Positions 34,701 to 44,450 are shown, counted from the first letter of the stretch. The stretch is 64,000 nt of DNA from Psychroflexus salarius (GCF_900129035.1 NZ_FQTW01000001.1:496001-560000); one strand, 5' to 3'. The notes: generated by a model from the letters alone, not told the origin. Made by a program: numbers and translations.

Positions 34701-35984
34701 ATGTCTTTAGAAGCTAACAATCCTAACAGGGAAACTTGGTTAGATATTCCAGAAAACACAGACTTTCCAATTCAAAATATTCCTTTCGGCGTTTTTTTAA
34801 CACGTGATGACATTATTACGATTGGAACTCGTATTGGTGATTATGCCATTGATTTGGGTGCACTACACCAACTAGGCTATTTTGACGGAATTCCTCTTAC
34901 TGATGATATTTTTTTACAAGATACCTTAAATGATTTTATTGCCGATGGAAGAAAAACTTGGCGCTCGGTAAGAAATCGAATCGCTGAGATTTTTGATAAA
35001 AATAATGATGCCTTAAAGTCTAATGAAGAACATCGAAAAATAATTTTGTTTACACTTGATGAAATAGAAATGCAAATGCCAGTTCAAGTTGGTGACTATA
35101 CAGATTTCTACTCAAGTAAAGAACATGCTACAAATGTTGGAAAGATGTTTAGAGATCCTGACAATGCGCTTTTACCAAATTGGCTGCACATGCCAGTTGG
35201 TTATCATGGTAGAAGCTCATCTATCGTACCTAGCGGAATACCTTTACACAGACCGCAAGGTCAAAAATTACCAAAAGGCGCTGACAAACCAATTTATGGC
35301 CCATCAAGATTATTAGACTTTGAATTAGAAATGGCTTTTGTTACAACTGCTGGCAACCATCTAGGTGAACCAATTCGCGTAAATGAAGCCGAAGAATATA
35401 TTTTCGGGATGGTTCTTTTTAATGATTGGAGTGCGCGTGATATCCAAAAATGGGAATATGTTCCACTAGGGCCGTTTTTAGGAAAAAACTTTGGATCTTC
35501 TGTTTCGCCTTGGATTGTTACACTTGACGCCTTAGAGCCGTTTAGAACTGAAGGTCCAAAACCTGAACAAGAACTTTTACCTTACTTACAGAGTGAAGGT
35601 AAAAAAAGTTATGATATCGATTTAGAAGTCGCTATTAGACCTGACAAAGAACCTGAAGAAACAGTTGTTTCACGTTCTAACTTTAAATACATGTACTGGA
35701 ATATGAGTCAGCAATTAGCTCACCACACCGTAAATGGTTGTAATATTAATAGCGGAGACATGTTAGCAAGCGGAACAATTTCAGGACCTACTCCAGATTC
35801 TTATGGCTCAATGCTTGAACTAAGTTGGCGTGGCTCAAAACCATTAAAATTAAAAAATGGTCATGAAAGAAAATTTATAGAAGATCATGACACTGTAATT
35901 ATGAGAGCGCATTGCCACAATCATGAAGTAAGAATTGGCTTTGGAGAAGTTTCAACTAAAATTTTACCAGTGTTTAAAGATTAG
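34701..35984 (+). CDS. fahA: Fumarylacetoacetase
   Basis: The last enzyme of tyrosine breakdown, splitting fumarylacetoacetate into fumarate and acetoacetate. The 427-residue protein has the usual N-terminal SH3-like part and a C-terminal FAH domain. Visible family motifs are DFYSSKEHATNVG, HMPVGYHGRSSSIVPSG, DFELEMAFV (metal ligands), NDWSARDIQKWEYVPLGPF and GKNFGSSVSPW, and GSMLELSW. No other tyrosine degradation gene is beside it. A terminator follows. Confidence 0.96.
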   Translation: MSLEANNPNRETWLDIPENTDFPIQNIPFGVFLTRDDIITIGTRIGDYAIDLGALHQLGYFDGIPLTDDIFLQDTLNDFIADGRKTWRSVRNRIAEIFDKNNDALKSNEEHRKIILFTLDEIEMQMPVQVGDYTDFYSSKEHATNVGKMFRDPDNALLPNWLHMPVGYHGRSSSIVPSGIPLHRPQGQKLPKGADKPIYGPSRLLDFELEMAFVTTAGNHLGEPIRVNEAEEYIFGMVLFNDWSARDIQKWEYVPLGPFLGKNFGSSVSPWIVTLDALEPFRTEGPKPEQELLPYLQSEGKKSYDIDLEVAIRPDKEPEETVVSRSNFKYMYWNMSQQLAHHTVNGCNINSGDMLASGTISGPTPDSYGSMLELSWRGSKPLKLKNGHERKFIEDHDTVIMRAHCHNHEVRIGFGEVSTKILPVFKD

Positions 35985-36007
35985 GACATCAACTTCACTA
36001 AGTTTAT

Positions 36008-36040
36008 AAAAAATCGCCTTTAAATAAGGTGATTTTTTTT
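36008..36040 (+). terminator. Terminator of fahA
   Basis: AAAAATCGCCTT pairs with AAGGTGATTTTT, with one wobble, and runs into a T tract. It lies about 25 bases after the fahA stop. Confidence 0.75.
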
Positions 36041-36081
36041 GTTTAATCTTTACTATAATTTTAATGACAAACTAGTATTGT

Positions 36082-36089
36082 TATCTTTG
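36082..36089 (+). promoter_or_regulatory. Putative -7 box for pheT
   Basis: TATCTTTG matches TAnnTTTG, 20 bases before the pheT ATG, giving a short leader of about 15 bases. No clear -33 TTG at the usual distance. Confidence 0.48.
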
Positions 36090-36109
36090 CAATTTCAATT
36101 TAATAGCTC

Positions 36110-38527
36110 ATGAAAATTTCCTATAACTGGTTAAAACAATTTATAAAAACAGATGCTTCTGCTGAAGAAACTGAACAATTATTAACCAACCTCGGACTTG
36201 AAGTTGAAGGTATTTCAAAATTTGAATCAATTCCAGGGCAACTAAAAGGACTAATTGTCGGTGAAGTTACTGAATGCCAACAACATCCAAATGCAGATCG
36301 ACTTAAACTTACTCAAGTTAATCTAGGATCAAAAACGGTGCAAATTGTTTGTGGTGCTCCAAATGTTGCAAAAGGACAAAAAGTGCCTGTTGCTACGGTT
36401 GGTACAACATTATATAATGCTGAAGAACCTTGGACTATTAAAAAAGGAAAACTTCGTGGAGAAGTTAGTGAAGGTATGATTTGTGCTGAAGACGAAATTG
36501 GTCTTGGGTCAAGCCACGATGGCATTATGGTTTTAGAAGAAAATCTAGAAGTAGGTACACCACTTTCTGAAATTTTTGAGGTTGAAGTAGATGATGTTTT
36601 TGAAATTGGCCTAACGCCTAATCGTGCAGATGCCATGAGTCATTGGGGCGTTGCTAGAGACTTACGAGCTGGTTTAATTCAAAAAGAAATCAATACAGCT
36701 ATAGATACACCTTCAACTAGTAATTTTCATGTTGAAGATAGAAGTAAACGTATTTCAGTTGAAGTTAAAAACCCAAAACTAGCACCACGATATAGCTCAG
36801 TTAGTATTTCAGGAGTAAGTGTAAAACCTTCACCTGACTGGTTACAAAACAGACTTAAAGCAATCGGTATAAAACCCATAAACAACATTGTAGATACAAC
36901 TAACTACGTCATGCATGAACTAGGTCAACCGCTTCATGCTTTTGATGCTGATTTTATTAAAGATCAAAAAATAATTGTAAAAACAGTTGAAAAAGGGACA
37001 AAATTCACAACACTTGATGGCGTTGAACGCGAACTTGATAGCGAGGATTTAATGATTTGTGATGCCGAAAAACCACTTTGTATTGCTGGCGTTTATGGTG
37101 GTCTAAATTCTGGCGTAAAGGATAACACAACATCCGTTTTTTTAGAAAGTGCTTATTTTAATGCTGTTAGTATTCGTAAAACAGCTAAACGCCACGGCTT
37201 AAATACAGATGCTTCATTTAGATATGAAAGAGGAATCGATCCTAACATTACTAAATATGCCTTAAGAAGGGCTGCCATTTTAATTCAACAGCTTGCTGGT
37301 GGAAAAGTGAGCAGTGATGTTGATGATTTTTATCCGAAAAAAATTGAAGATTTTCAGGTTTTTTTAAGCTTTGATAAAATTAACCGATTAATTGGCGAAG
37401 ATATTCATACAGAAACAATCAAGTCTATATTAGCTTCACTAGAAATTAAAGTTAATAACGTCACTGAAAGCGGTCTTGGATTAACTATTCCTGCTTATCG
37501 TGTTGATGTGCAACGTGAAGTCGATGTAATTGAGGAGATCCTTCGGGTTTATGGCTATAACTCAATTGATACAAATAGTAAGTTTACAGTTTCAGTTGCC
37601 AACACATCTAAGTTTGATGACTATAAAATTCAAAACTTAGTTGCAAACCAACTTGTGGCTCAAGGTTTTAGCGAAACCATGGCAAACTCACTTACAAAAG
37701 CTAATTACACAAATTTATCAGAAAAAATCAATGAAGATAATAATGTAGACATCCTTAATCCGTTAAGTCAAGATTTAGGCGTTTTAAGGCAGTCCATGTT
37801 ATTTTCTGGTTTAGAATCTGTTAGCTATAATTTAAATCGAAATAACTTAGATTTAAAGTTATTTGAGTTTGGGAAAACTTACCATAAATTCAAAAACTAT
37901 GTTGAGCATAAACATTTAAGTTTGTTTTTAACAGGAAATAGAACACCCGATTCTTGGCTTAATACTCAAAAACCAACTGATTTTTTCTACTTAAAAGGTA
38001 TTATTACAAGCATTTTAGAACGGCTAAGCATTGATTTTAGTACAATAGCTTCAACTGAAAATGACTGTATTAGCGAAGGTGTTTTATTCAAATCTAAAAA
38101 AATAAAGTTAGTAGAATTTGGTCGGATAAAAACTTCAGTTTTAGAACATTTTAAAATTGAACAAACTGTCCTTTATGCTGATTTTTATTGGGATCATATA
38201 CTTGAATTAATTAAAAATCATCAATTTAAGTCAACAACCATCTCAAAGTTCCCAGCAACAAGACGAGATTTTGCTTTATTATTAGATGATGAAGTTCAGT
38301 TTAGCCAAATAGAAGAAATTGCTAAAAAGACTGACAAAAAACTATTACAATCTGTTGATTTATTTGATGTTTACACTGGTGAAAATTTACCAGAAGGTAA
38401 AAAAAGTTATGCCGTAAGCTTTAACTTTAGAGATGAACACAAGACAATTACCGATAAGCAAGTCGACAAGATTATGAATAAATTGCAACAACAATTTGAA
38501 AAACAGCTTAACGCCAGCTTACGTTAA
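36110..38527 (+). CDS. pheT: Phenylalanyl-tRNA synthetase beta subunit
   Basis: PheT pairs with PheS to charge tRNA-Phe; the beta subunit carries the tRNA-binding and editing parts. The 805-residue protein has an N-terminal EMAP-like tRNA-binding domain (VGEVTECQQHPNADRLKLTQVN, about 45-66), the B3/B4 editing core (ISGVYGGLNSG-like AGVYGGLNSGVKD), a B5 domain and the C-terminal anticodon-binding domain with FPATRRDFALLLDD. The pheS gene is not in this window, so the subunits are unlinked here, as in many Bacteroidota. The stop shares one base with the next start. Confidence 0.96.
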   Translation: MKISYNWLKQFIKTDASAEETEQLLTNLGLEVEGISKFESIPGQLKGLIVGEVTECQQHPNADRLKLTQVNLGSKTVQIVCGAPNVAKGQKVPVATVGTTLYNAEEPWTIKKGKLRGEVSEGMICAEDEIGLGSSHDGIMVLEENLEVGTPLSEIFEVEVDDVFEIGLTPNRADAMSHWGVARDLRAGLIQKEINTAIDTPSTSNFHVEDRSKRISVEVKNPKLAPRYSSVSISGVSVKPSPDWLQNRLKAIGIKPINNIVDTTNYVMHELGQPLHAFDADFIKDQKIIVKTVEKGTKFTTLDGVERELDSEDLMICDAEKPLCIAGVYGGLNSGVKDNTTSVFLESAYFNAVSIRKTAKRHGLNTDASFRYERGIDPNITKYALRRAAILIQQLAGGKVSSDVDDFYPKKIEDFQVFLSFDKINRLIGEDIHTETIKSILASLEIKVNNVTESGLGLTIPAYRVDVQREVDVIEEILRVYGYNSIDTNSKFTVSVANTSKFDDYKIQNLVANQLVAQGFSETMANSLTKANYTNLSEKINEDNNVDILNPLSQDLGVLRQSMLFSGLESVSYNLNRNNLDLKLFEFGKTYHKFKNYVEHKHLSLFLTGNRTPDSWLNTQKPTDFFYLKGIITSILERLSIDFSTIASTENDCISEGVLFKSKKIKLVEFGRIKTSVLEHFKIEQTVLYADFYWDHILELIKNHQFKSTTISKFPATRRDFALLLDDEVQFSQIEEIAKKTDKKLLQSVDLFDVYTGENLPEGKKSYAVSFNFRDEHKTITDKQVDKIMNKLQQQFEKQLNASLR

Positions 38528-38967
38528 TGGATTTACAAGACGATTTTGTAAAGAAAATGGTAGAAGAATTTGTGCCCATCCATAAATTCTTAGGTTTAAA
38601 ATTAGTTGATATTAAAACTGACTTTGCTAAAGTTAAAGTCCCTTTTAGATCTGAAGTTGTTGGTGATATTCGTAGTAATCGTTGGCATGGTGGTATTATT
38701 ACGACAATTATGGATTCGGTAGGCGGCTTAGTTGGTGGCACGCATCTAAGTTCTTTAGAAGACAAAATGTCTACCATTGATATCCGTGTAGACTTCTTAA
38801 GACCAGCTCATAATGAAGCGATTATAGTTGAAGGCGAAACTGTGCGATTAGGAAAACGCATTTTAGTTACAAAAATGAAAGCTTACTTAGCAAATGACCC
38901 AAAACAAGAATTAATAGCTGAAGGAAAAGGTGTATATAGTTTTATTAGGTTAAAAGAAAATAGTTGA
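38527..38967 (+). CDS. PaaI-type hotdog thioesterase
   Basis: A 146-residue protein of the hotdog-fold thioesterase superfamily. The central helix region NRWHGGIITTIMDSVGGLVGG at about residues 56-76 matches the PaaI-type catalytic helix, with an acidic residue (D69) in the expected place. The strands IDIRVDFLRPAHNEAIIVEGETVRLGKRI complete the fold. It probably hydrolyses an acyl-CoA, but the substrate is unknown. It starts on the last base of the pheT stop (TAATG), so it is translationally coupled to pheT. Confidence 0.86.
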   Translation: MDLQDDFVKKMVEEFVPIHKFLGLKLVDIKTDFAKVKVPFRSEVVGDIRSNRWHGGIITTIMDSVGGLVGGTHLSSLEDKMSTIDIRVDFLRPAHNEAIIVEGETVRLGKRILVTKMKAYLANDPKQELIAEGKGVYSFIRLKENS

Positions 38968-39057
38968 ATATCTATTTAATGAGTGTTAAATTTTAGTATA
39001 GGTGTTTTAAAATTTATTTTCTATACATACTTTTATACCGAATGTTGAAATTGATAT

Positions 39058-39780
39058 ATGATGCTTGCAAAAACAAATTTACAATCAAAATTAGAACGTG
39101 TAAGAAACCGTGATAATTCAGGTGAAAAGTTACTTGATCAAATTAAAACAATTTTTGACCAAGTTGAAGATAAATATAATTCTATTCAATCTAAATTAAA
39201 CAATAGTGATGATGTTGATTTTAATGATTTTGACTTAGATTTATTAGAATCTAAAAACGTATATCACATCAGCCATATTCAAAAAATCTGTATTGATTAC
39301 CGTTTGAGATTTCTTGATTCAAGCTATTTTAAAAATGAAATTCCATTTGAAGCTATTCAAAAAATCAAAAATTTAGAACAAGAACACGAAACCGAACTTA
39401 AAGGTTTCAAAATTATGGCACCATCTAAATTATTTAAACTCGAAAATGCTGATGACCCATTGTTATTTGCTCCAATCGGTAACGGTTATTATTATCTAAT
39501 TCATAAATGGGGAAATGATTTAAGTCCTTTTAGAAAATTAGCAATGTGGCCATTTAAGTGTTTTGAAAATTTTATGCTTACAGTTTTTATAACAGCACTA
39601 CTTACAACTTCACTAGTACCTAATGGATTTTTCATGGATCCTGAAAATTCAGGAACTGAATTTTTCCTATTGTTCATTTTTATGTTTAAATGGATTGGTG
39701 GTGTTGCTTTGTATTACGGTTTTGCTAAAGGAAAAAACTTTAATGAAGCTATATGGAAAAGTAAATATTATAATGCCTGA
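39058..39780 (+). CDS. Conserved membrane protein of unknown function
   Basis: I do not recognise a named family. The 240-residue protein has a hydrophilic, helical N-terminal half (about 1-120) with acidic stretches (SDDVDFNDFDLDLLESKN), a short conserved-looking segment (LFAPIGNGYYYLIHKWGNDLSPFRKLAMWPFK), and two hydrophobic helices at about 168-190 and 201-222. It ends in a hydrophilic tail. There is no signal peptide. The start has two adjacent ATG codons (39058 and 39061). It sits alone between the thioesterase gene and lysA, followed by a terminator. An inner-membrane, cytoplasm-facing protein is inferred. Confidence 0.72.
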   Translation: MMLAKTNLQSKLERVRNRDNSGEKLLDQIKTIFDQVEDKYNSIQSKLNNSDDVDFNDFDLDLLESKNVYHISHIQKICIDYRLRFLDSSYFKNEIPFEAIQKIKNLEQEHETELKGFKIMAPSKLFKLENADDPLLFAPIGNGYYYLIHKWGNDLSPFRKLAMWPFKCFENFMLTVFITALLTTSLVPNGFFMDPENSGTEFFLLFIFMFKWIGGVALYYGFAKGKNFNEAIWKSKYYNA

Positions 39781-39806
39781 TAAATAGCGGAATAATAAAA
39801 AATTTT

Positions 39807-39832
39807 AAACCCGCATTAATGCGGGTTTTTTT
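39807..39832 (+). terminator. Terminator between the membrane protein gene and lysA
   Basis: AACCCGCATTAATGCGGGTT is a self-complementary stem with a short loop, followed by TTTTT. It lies about 27 bases after the membrane protein stop. Confidence 0.87.
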
Positions 39833-39889
39833 ATGTCTTAAATACAACTTTTTTAACCTTATAACGTCTCAATTAAAAATAAATAACAA

Positions 39890-41095
39890 ATGAAACAAAC
39901 AGACCTTTTACAAGTCGCATCAGAATTTGGTAGCCCAATTTACGTATATGATAGTGAAAAAATGATTTCCCAGTATAAACGCCTTACGGATGCATTTAAA
40001 AAGGTTAAACATTTACGCTTACACTATGCTGTAAAAGCCTTGTCAAATGTTTCAGTTCTTAGACTATTCAATTCTTTAGGAAGTGGCCTCGATACCGTTT
40101 CAATACAAGAAGTCAAATTAGGATTAAAAGCTGGTGTTTCTCCAGAAAACATAATTTTTACACCAAATGGTGTTTCATTTACAGAACTTGAAGAAGCTGT
40201 TCAACTAGGCGTCCAAATCAATATTGACAACCTAATGATTCTTGAACAATTTGGTCATCAATATCCTAAAGTACCAGTTTGTATCCGAATTAATCCGCAT
40301 GTCATGGCTGGTGGAAATACAAATATCTCAGTTGGCCATATCGACTCAAAATTCGGAATTTCAATTCACCAACTACCACATGTTTTAAGAATTGTTGAAA
40401 ATACCAAAATGACTATCAACGGCGTTCACATGCATACTGGTAGTGATATTTTAGATATTGAAGTATTTCTTCATGCGGCTGAAATTTTATTTGAAACAGC
40501 AAAATCATTCAAAAATTTAGAATTCTTAGATTTCGGAAGCGGTTTTAAAGTACCTTACCATGAAAATGACATCGAAACTGATGTTGAACAACTTGGGCAA
40601 AAACTCAGTAAACGCTTTAATCAATTTTGTAAAGATTATGGTAAAGATTTAACCTTAGCCTTTGAGCCAGGAAAATTTTTAGTTAGCGAAGCAGGCTTAT
40701 TTTTAGCTAAAGTTAATGTAGTTAAACAAACCACTTCAACTGTTTTTGCACAAATTGATTCAGGCTTTAATCATTTAATTAGACCGATGCTTTATGGCTC
40801 AAAACACGAAATTATTAATATCTCGCACCCACGAAAGCAAAAGCGATTTTACTCTGTAGTAGGTTACATTTGCGAAACTGATACCTTTGCGAATAATAAA
40901 CGTATCTCTGAAATTAGTGAAGGTGATATTTTAGCCTTTAAAAATGCAGGTGCTTATTGCTATTCTATGGCTAGTAACTATAATTCTAGATTTAGACCAG
41001 CTGAAGTTTTATGGCACAATAACGAAGCTAAACTCATAAGAAAACATGAAAATTTTGATGACTTGCTTCGTAACCAAGTTGAAGTCGCCATTTAA
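39890..41095 (+). CDS. lysA: Diaminopimelate decarboxylase
   Basis: LysA makes lysine from meso-diaminopimelate, using pyridoxal phosphate. The cofactor lysine is K49 in LHYAVKALSN. Other motifs are NGVSFTELEEAVQLG, RINPHVMAGGNTNISVGHIDSKFGI, and FEPGKFLVSEAG. The segment GAYCYSMASNYNSRFRPAEVL near the end is typical of LysA. The 401-residue length is normal. The last codons lie inside a hairpin, and the gene converges on the DsbD-type gene. Confidence 0.96.
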   Translation: MKQTDLLQVASEFGSPIYVYDSEKMISQYKRLTDAFKKVKHLRLHYAVKALSNVSVLRLFNSLGSGLDTVSIQEVKLGLKAGVSPENIIFTPNGVSFTELEEAVQLGVQINIDNLMILEQFGHQYPKVPVCIRINPHVMAGGNTNISVGHIDSKFGISIHQLPHVLRIVENTKMTINGVHMHTGSDILDIEVFLHAAEILFETAKSFKNLEFLDFGSGFKVPYHENDIETDVEQLGQKLSKRFNQFCKDYGKDLTLAFEPGKFLVSEAGLFLAKVNVVKQTTSTVFAQIDSGFNHLIRPMLYGSKHEIINISHPRKQKRFYSVVGYICETDTFANNKRISEISEGDILAFKNAGAYCYSMASNYNSRFRPAEVLWHNNEAKLIRKHENFDDLLRNQVEVAI

Positions 41096-41106
41096 ATAGC
41101 GACTTC
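41081..41106 (+). terminator. Hairpin across the lysA stop codon
   Basis: GAAGTCGC at 41081-41088 pairs with GCGACTTC at 41099-41106 around the stop codon at 41093-41095. The T tract is missing, so a terminator role is uncertain; it may stabilise the mRNA end. Confidence 0.4.
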
Positions 41107-41115
41107 TAAACATTA

Positions 41116-41175
41116 CAAAAGCTTACTTTTTGAAGTTTTGCAAACCTTTTTGCAGCCAATTTAAGTAAGCTTTTG
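41116..41175 (-). terminator. Long inverted repeat inside the 3' end of the dsbD gene
   Basis: CAAAAGCTTACTT at 41116-41128 is the exact reverse complement of AAGTAAGCTTTTG at 41163-41175. The arms enclose 34 bases and include the stop codon of the dsbD-type gene at 41123-41125. There is no T tract in the minus direction. It is either a terminator-like or stabilising structure. Confidence 0.45.
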
Positions 41176-43159
41176 CATTAGGCTCATACGCCACAGGCGA
41201 ATTTAGCAATTCTAAATCTGAGTTTAACAACACATAAAACGGCTGCGAGTTATTTTTAAAATTCAGGGTTTGAAATGTTGCCCATTTATCTCCTATTGTT
41301 CTAATTTTCTTGACGCTGCCATTATCTCGCTTAAAATTAAATTGCTCGTTTTCAGGTAAATTTTGACGATCATCTACATAAAGTGAAATTAAAATATAAT
41401 CATCTTTAATACTTTCATAAACTTCAGGCACACTCCAAACTTGTTCTTCCATTTTTCTGCAATTAACACAAGCCCAACCCGTAAAATCTAATAAAATTGG
41501 TTTGCCTTGATTTTTAGCAGCTTGCACCCCTTTTTCAAAATCTTTATAAGCTTTTAAACCTAAAGGTCCGTTCGTGTCTTTAGGATAAACACTATAAAAT
41601 AGTGGTGGCGGAAAGCCGCTGAGTAGCTTCAAATTAGCATAACTTGTATTAGTTAATCCAGGTATTAAATAAACCGTAAATGCTAAACTAATTAAACCAA
41701 TAATTAAACGACTGCGTTTTAATTTTTTCTTCGGTCCATCATGCGGAAAACGTAATATTCCGAATAAATATAATGTTAGACCTATACCGACTATAATCCA
41801 TATCGCTATAAAAACTTCACGCTTTAAAATGCCCCAATGCTGAACTAAATCGGCATTTGATAAAAATTTAAATGCCAGACCTAATTCAATAAAACCTAAA
41901 ACAACTTTTACAGTATTTAACCAGCCACCACTTTTAGGAAGTGAGTTTAACCAATTGGGGAACAAAGCAAATAATGCAAATGGTAAAGCTAAAGCTAGCC
42001 CAAAACCGCCCATTCCGAAACTTAATAACATGGCGCCACCATCAGCGGTTAGTGAACCACCAAGTAAAGAACCTAAAATAGGACCTGTACAAGAAAATGA
42101 TACGATAGCTAGCGTTAAGGCCATAAAAAAGATTCCTATAATACCACCAACACTTGTTGCTTTTTGATCTAGTTTACTGCTCCAAGATACAGGCAAAGTA
42201 ATTTCATAATAGCCAAAAAATGAAAAGGCAAATGCAATAAATATGATAAAAAAGATAATGTTTAAAGTCGTGTTAGTCGAAATGTTGTTTAAAATTTCCG
42301 GATTGACTGAATCTAATAAATGAAATGGTAAACTTAATAGTACATAAATACCAAAAATAAAAGCACCATATAGCACAGCATTAATTATACCTAAGCGTTT
42401 GTTCTTAGCACTTTTAGTAAAAAAAGACACTGTTAGTGGTATCATCGGGAAAACACAAGGCGTTAAAAGTGCAATTAAACCACCTACAAAACCAAGAAAG
42501 AAGACCGTCCAAATAGTCGATTCTTCTTCGCTTGCTCCTAAATCTTTTGAGAATGATTGCGTGTTTTTTATGTCAACTTTCAATTGATTTTCTAATGAGA
42601 GATCTTCAGAAGTAACTTTAACTTTTTGGTTTTTAACTAGGGCTAATTCACCATTTTGTACTTTGTAGGTAAATCGTTTCTGGTCTTGTGGTAAACATTT
42701 TTCGTCATCACATACTGAAAATAAGAGTTCTAAATTTATAGTTGCTCCTGGATTTAGACCTTTAACTTGTTGCTTAAAAGTTACCTCACCTTCAAAATAC
42801 TTCAAGTTTGCTTGAAAGATTTCATCATAGGCTTCAATACCTTCAGGCTCTTTTGTCTCACCAATTAATTGAAAATCATCTGCATTGTAAGTAAAATTAA
42901 GTTCGGTTGGTTCTGGGCCAATTTCATCTGGCTGTAAAGGTCGTTGTGATGGTAAATGCCAACCATCAAGCATTTTAGCAGTTACTTTTATAATATAAGT
43001 AGAATCGTTAACTTGACTTACATCGCTGGAAAACGAAATTGGATTTACGGTTTCTTGTTGTTCAAATTGATTGCCAAATTGAGCAATTGCTTGTAAACTA
43101 GAAATTACAAATAGACTTAATAGTAAATACTTTAGTTGAGCCATGTTAATTTGAGACAT
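41123..43159 (-). CDS. DsbD-type protein-disulfide reductase
   Basis: A 678-residue membrane protein that carries electrons from cytoplasmic thioredoxin to periplasmic proteins. Signal peptide, then an N-terminal DsbD-alpha-like domain with CDDEKCLPQ (about 148-156). The membrane part has about eight helices (roughly 215-505), with PCVFPMIPLTVSFF and SCTGPILGSLLGG holding the transmembrane cysteines. A C-terminal thioredoxin domain (about 545-675) has the active site CVNC in GWACVNCRKMEEQ. The start at 43159 overlaps tilS by 28 bases; an ATG at 43144 fits the signal peptide better and is an alternative. It is co-transcribed with tilS. Confidence 0.9.
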   Translation of the reverse strand: MSQINMAQLKYLLLSLFVISSLQAIAQFGNQFEQQETVNPISFSSDVSQVNDSTYIIKVTAKMLDGWHLPSQRPLQPDEIGPEPTELNFTYNADDFQLIGETKEPEGIEAYDEIFQANLKYFEGEVTFKQQVKGLNPGATINLELLFSVCDDEKCLPQDQKRFTYKVQNGELALVKNQKVKVTSEDLSLENQLKVDIKNTQSFSKDLGASEEESTIWTVFFLGFVGGLIALLTPCVFPMIPLTVSFFTKSAKNKRLGIINAVLYGAFIFGIYVLLSLPFHLLDSVNPEILNNISTNTTLNIIFFIIFIAFAFSFFGYYEITLPVSWSSKLDQKATSVGGIIGIFFMALTLAIVSFSCTGPILGSLLGGSLTADGGAMLLSFGMGGFGLALALPFALFALFPNWLNSLPKSGGWLNTVKVVLGFIELGLAFKFLSNADLVQHWGILKREVFIAIWIIVGIGLTLYLFGILRFPHDGPKKKLKRSRLIIGLISLAFTVYLIPGLTNTSYANLKLLSGFPPPLFYSVYPKDTNGPLGLKAYKDFEKGVQAAKNQGKPILLDFTGWACVNCRKMEEQVWSVPEVYESIKDDYILISLYVDDRQNLPENEQFNFKRDNGSVKKIRTIGDKWATFQTLNFKNNSQPFYVLLNSDLELLNSPVAYEPNAKAYLNWLQKGLQNFKK

Positions 43160-44442
43160 TTATTTTGATTTTGTGTGACTTTAAAATGATGATCTAAACG
43201 CTTTTTAACAACCCAGACAATTTGGTTTTGATCTTCAAAAACCAGTTGTTTTAACTTTTCAAAAGTTGGGACCTTTAAATCGCGCAAAAAATGAAGAACT
43301 TTCTTTTTACCTTTCATACCAAACGGTGTAAAACTATCATTCGTATCAACAGGTCTTAAAATTAAAGGAAATTTAAGTTGACTAATGTTTATACAAACCT
43401 CATTGGCAGATTTTGGGATAGAAAAAACTTCAACTGAAGCTTTAAAATAAGGCTGAGAAACTTCAACTAAGTCTTCAAGTGAGTTAAACTGTAAAGGCTT
43501 AAATTCATCTTGAATTTTCAAATCATAAAGCCTTAATTCATCTCTGTTTTTTACGAGTTGATGCGTTTTACTTTTAATTTGCTTACCTGTTTCAGCATCA
43601 ATTAAACCTTTAATATCTTCCCAAGCTGTAAAATTAAAATCGTTTAGTAAATAAAATAATAATTCAATATAATTTGGATATTTTTTTAAGCGCTTTAAAC
43701 AAATAATATCTACATCAGGTTGCGATTTAACAACTTCATTTCTAACAGATTTGACATAATCGCGTAACAAAACTTCAGCTGAATTTAAATGAGTTAAACT
43801 GCTTGCAAAAGCATTTAAAAAGTTTGGTGTTAATTGTTCTAATTCTGGTACAATTTGATGCCTGATTCGGTTACGCAGATAAGCATGACTCGCATTAGAT
43901 TCATCCTCGCGCCAAGAAACATTTTCTTGCTGAGCAAAAGCTAGCAATTCGGCTTTGCTAAAAATTAAAAGCGGTCTTCTAATATAACTATTTTTATCAG
44001 GAATGGCTGTTAAGCCTTTAATTCCGCTACCGCGTGAAAGGTTAATTATAAAAGTTTCAAGATGATCGTTAAGGTGATGCGCCGTGAGTAAGTAATCAAA
44101 TTGATGTGTCTTCATCAACTCATCAAACCAATCATAGCGAAGATTGCGAGCGGCAACTTGTGTTGATAAACTATGCTGCTTGGCATATGCTTTGGTGTCA
44201 AATTGTTTTATAAAATAATCAACTTGTTGTGTTTTAGCATAACTAATCACAAAATCCTGATCTTTTATAGATGCCTCACGCAAATTAAAATTACAATGCG
44301 CTATACTGTAATTAAGCTGAAGTTGATGAAACAATCTTGCTAAAACCATACTATCTACACCACCGCTTACAGCAATTAACGATTTTGCCGAATTTAATTC
44401 AGGAAAATTTTTAGCTAAATGTTGTTGAAATTTTAAAACCAT
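43132..44442 (-). CDS. tilS: tRNA(Ile)-lysidine synthase
   Basis: TilS modifies the wobble cytidine of tRNA-Ile(CAU) to lysidine, an essential step that lets it read AUA codons. The PP-loop motif AVSGGVDSMVL holds SGGVDS at residues 26-31. The HHLNDHLETFIINLSRGSG segment and REDESNASHAYLRNRIRHQIVPEL are family hallmarks, as is the C-terminal domain with FGMKGKKKVLHFLRDLKVP. I chose ATG 44442; a TTG one codon upstream is less likely. A -7 element lies so close that the mRNA may be leaderless. The end overlaps the dsbD gene. Confidence 0.93.
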   Translation of the reverse strand: MVLKFQQHLAKNFPELNSAKSLIAVSGGVDSMVLARLFHQLQLNYSIAHCNFNLREASIKDQDFVISYAKTQQVDYFIKQFDTKAYAKQHSLSTQVAARNLRYDWFDELMKTHQFDYLLTAHHLNDHLETFIINLSRGSGIKGLTAIPDKNSYIRRPLLIFSKAELLAFAQQENVSWREDESNASHAYLRNRIRHQIVPELEQLTPNFLNAFASSLTHLNSAEVLLRDYVKSVRNEVVKSQPDVDIICLKRLKKYPNYIELLFYLLNDFNFTAWEDIKGLIDAETGKQIKSKTHQLVKNRDELRLYDLKIQDEFKPLQFNSLEDLVEVSQPYFKASVEVFSIPKSANEVCINISQLKFPLILRPVDTNDSFTPFGMKGKKKVLHFLRDLKVPTFEKLKQLVFEDQNQIVWVVKKRLDHHFKVTQNQNKCLKLTWLN

Positions 44443-44450
44443 CAATAAGA

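Noticed and set aside
36313-36636. Minus-strand open frame of 107 codons inside pheT
   Set aside because: It is antisense to the conserved pheT N-terminus and has no recognisable protein features.
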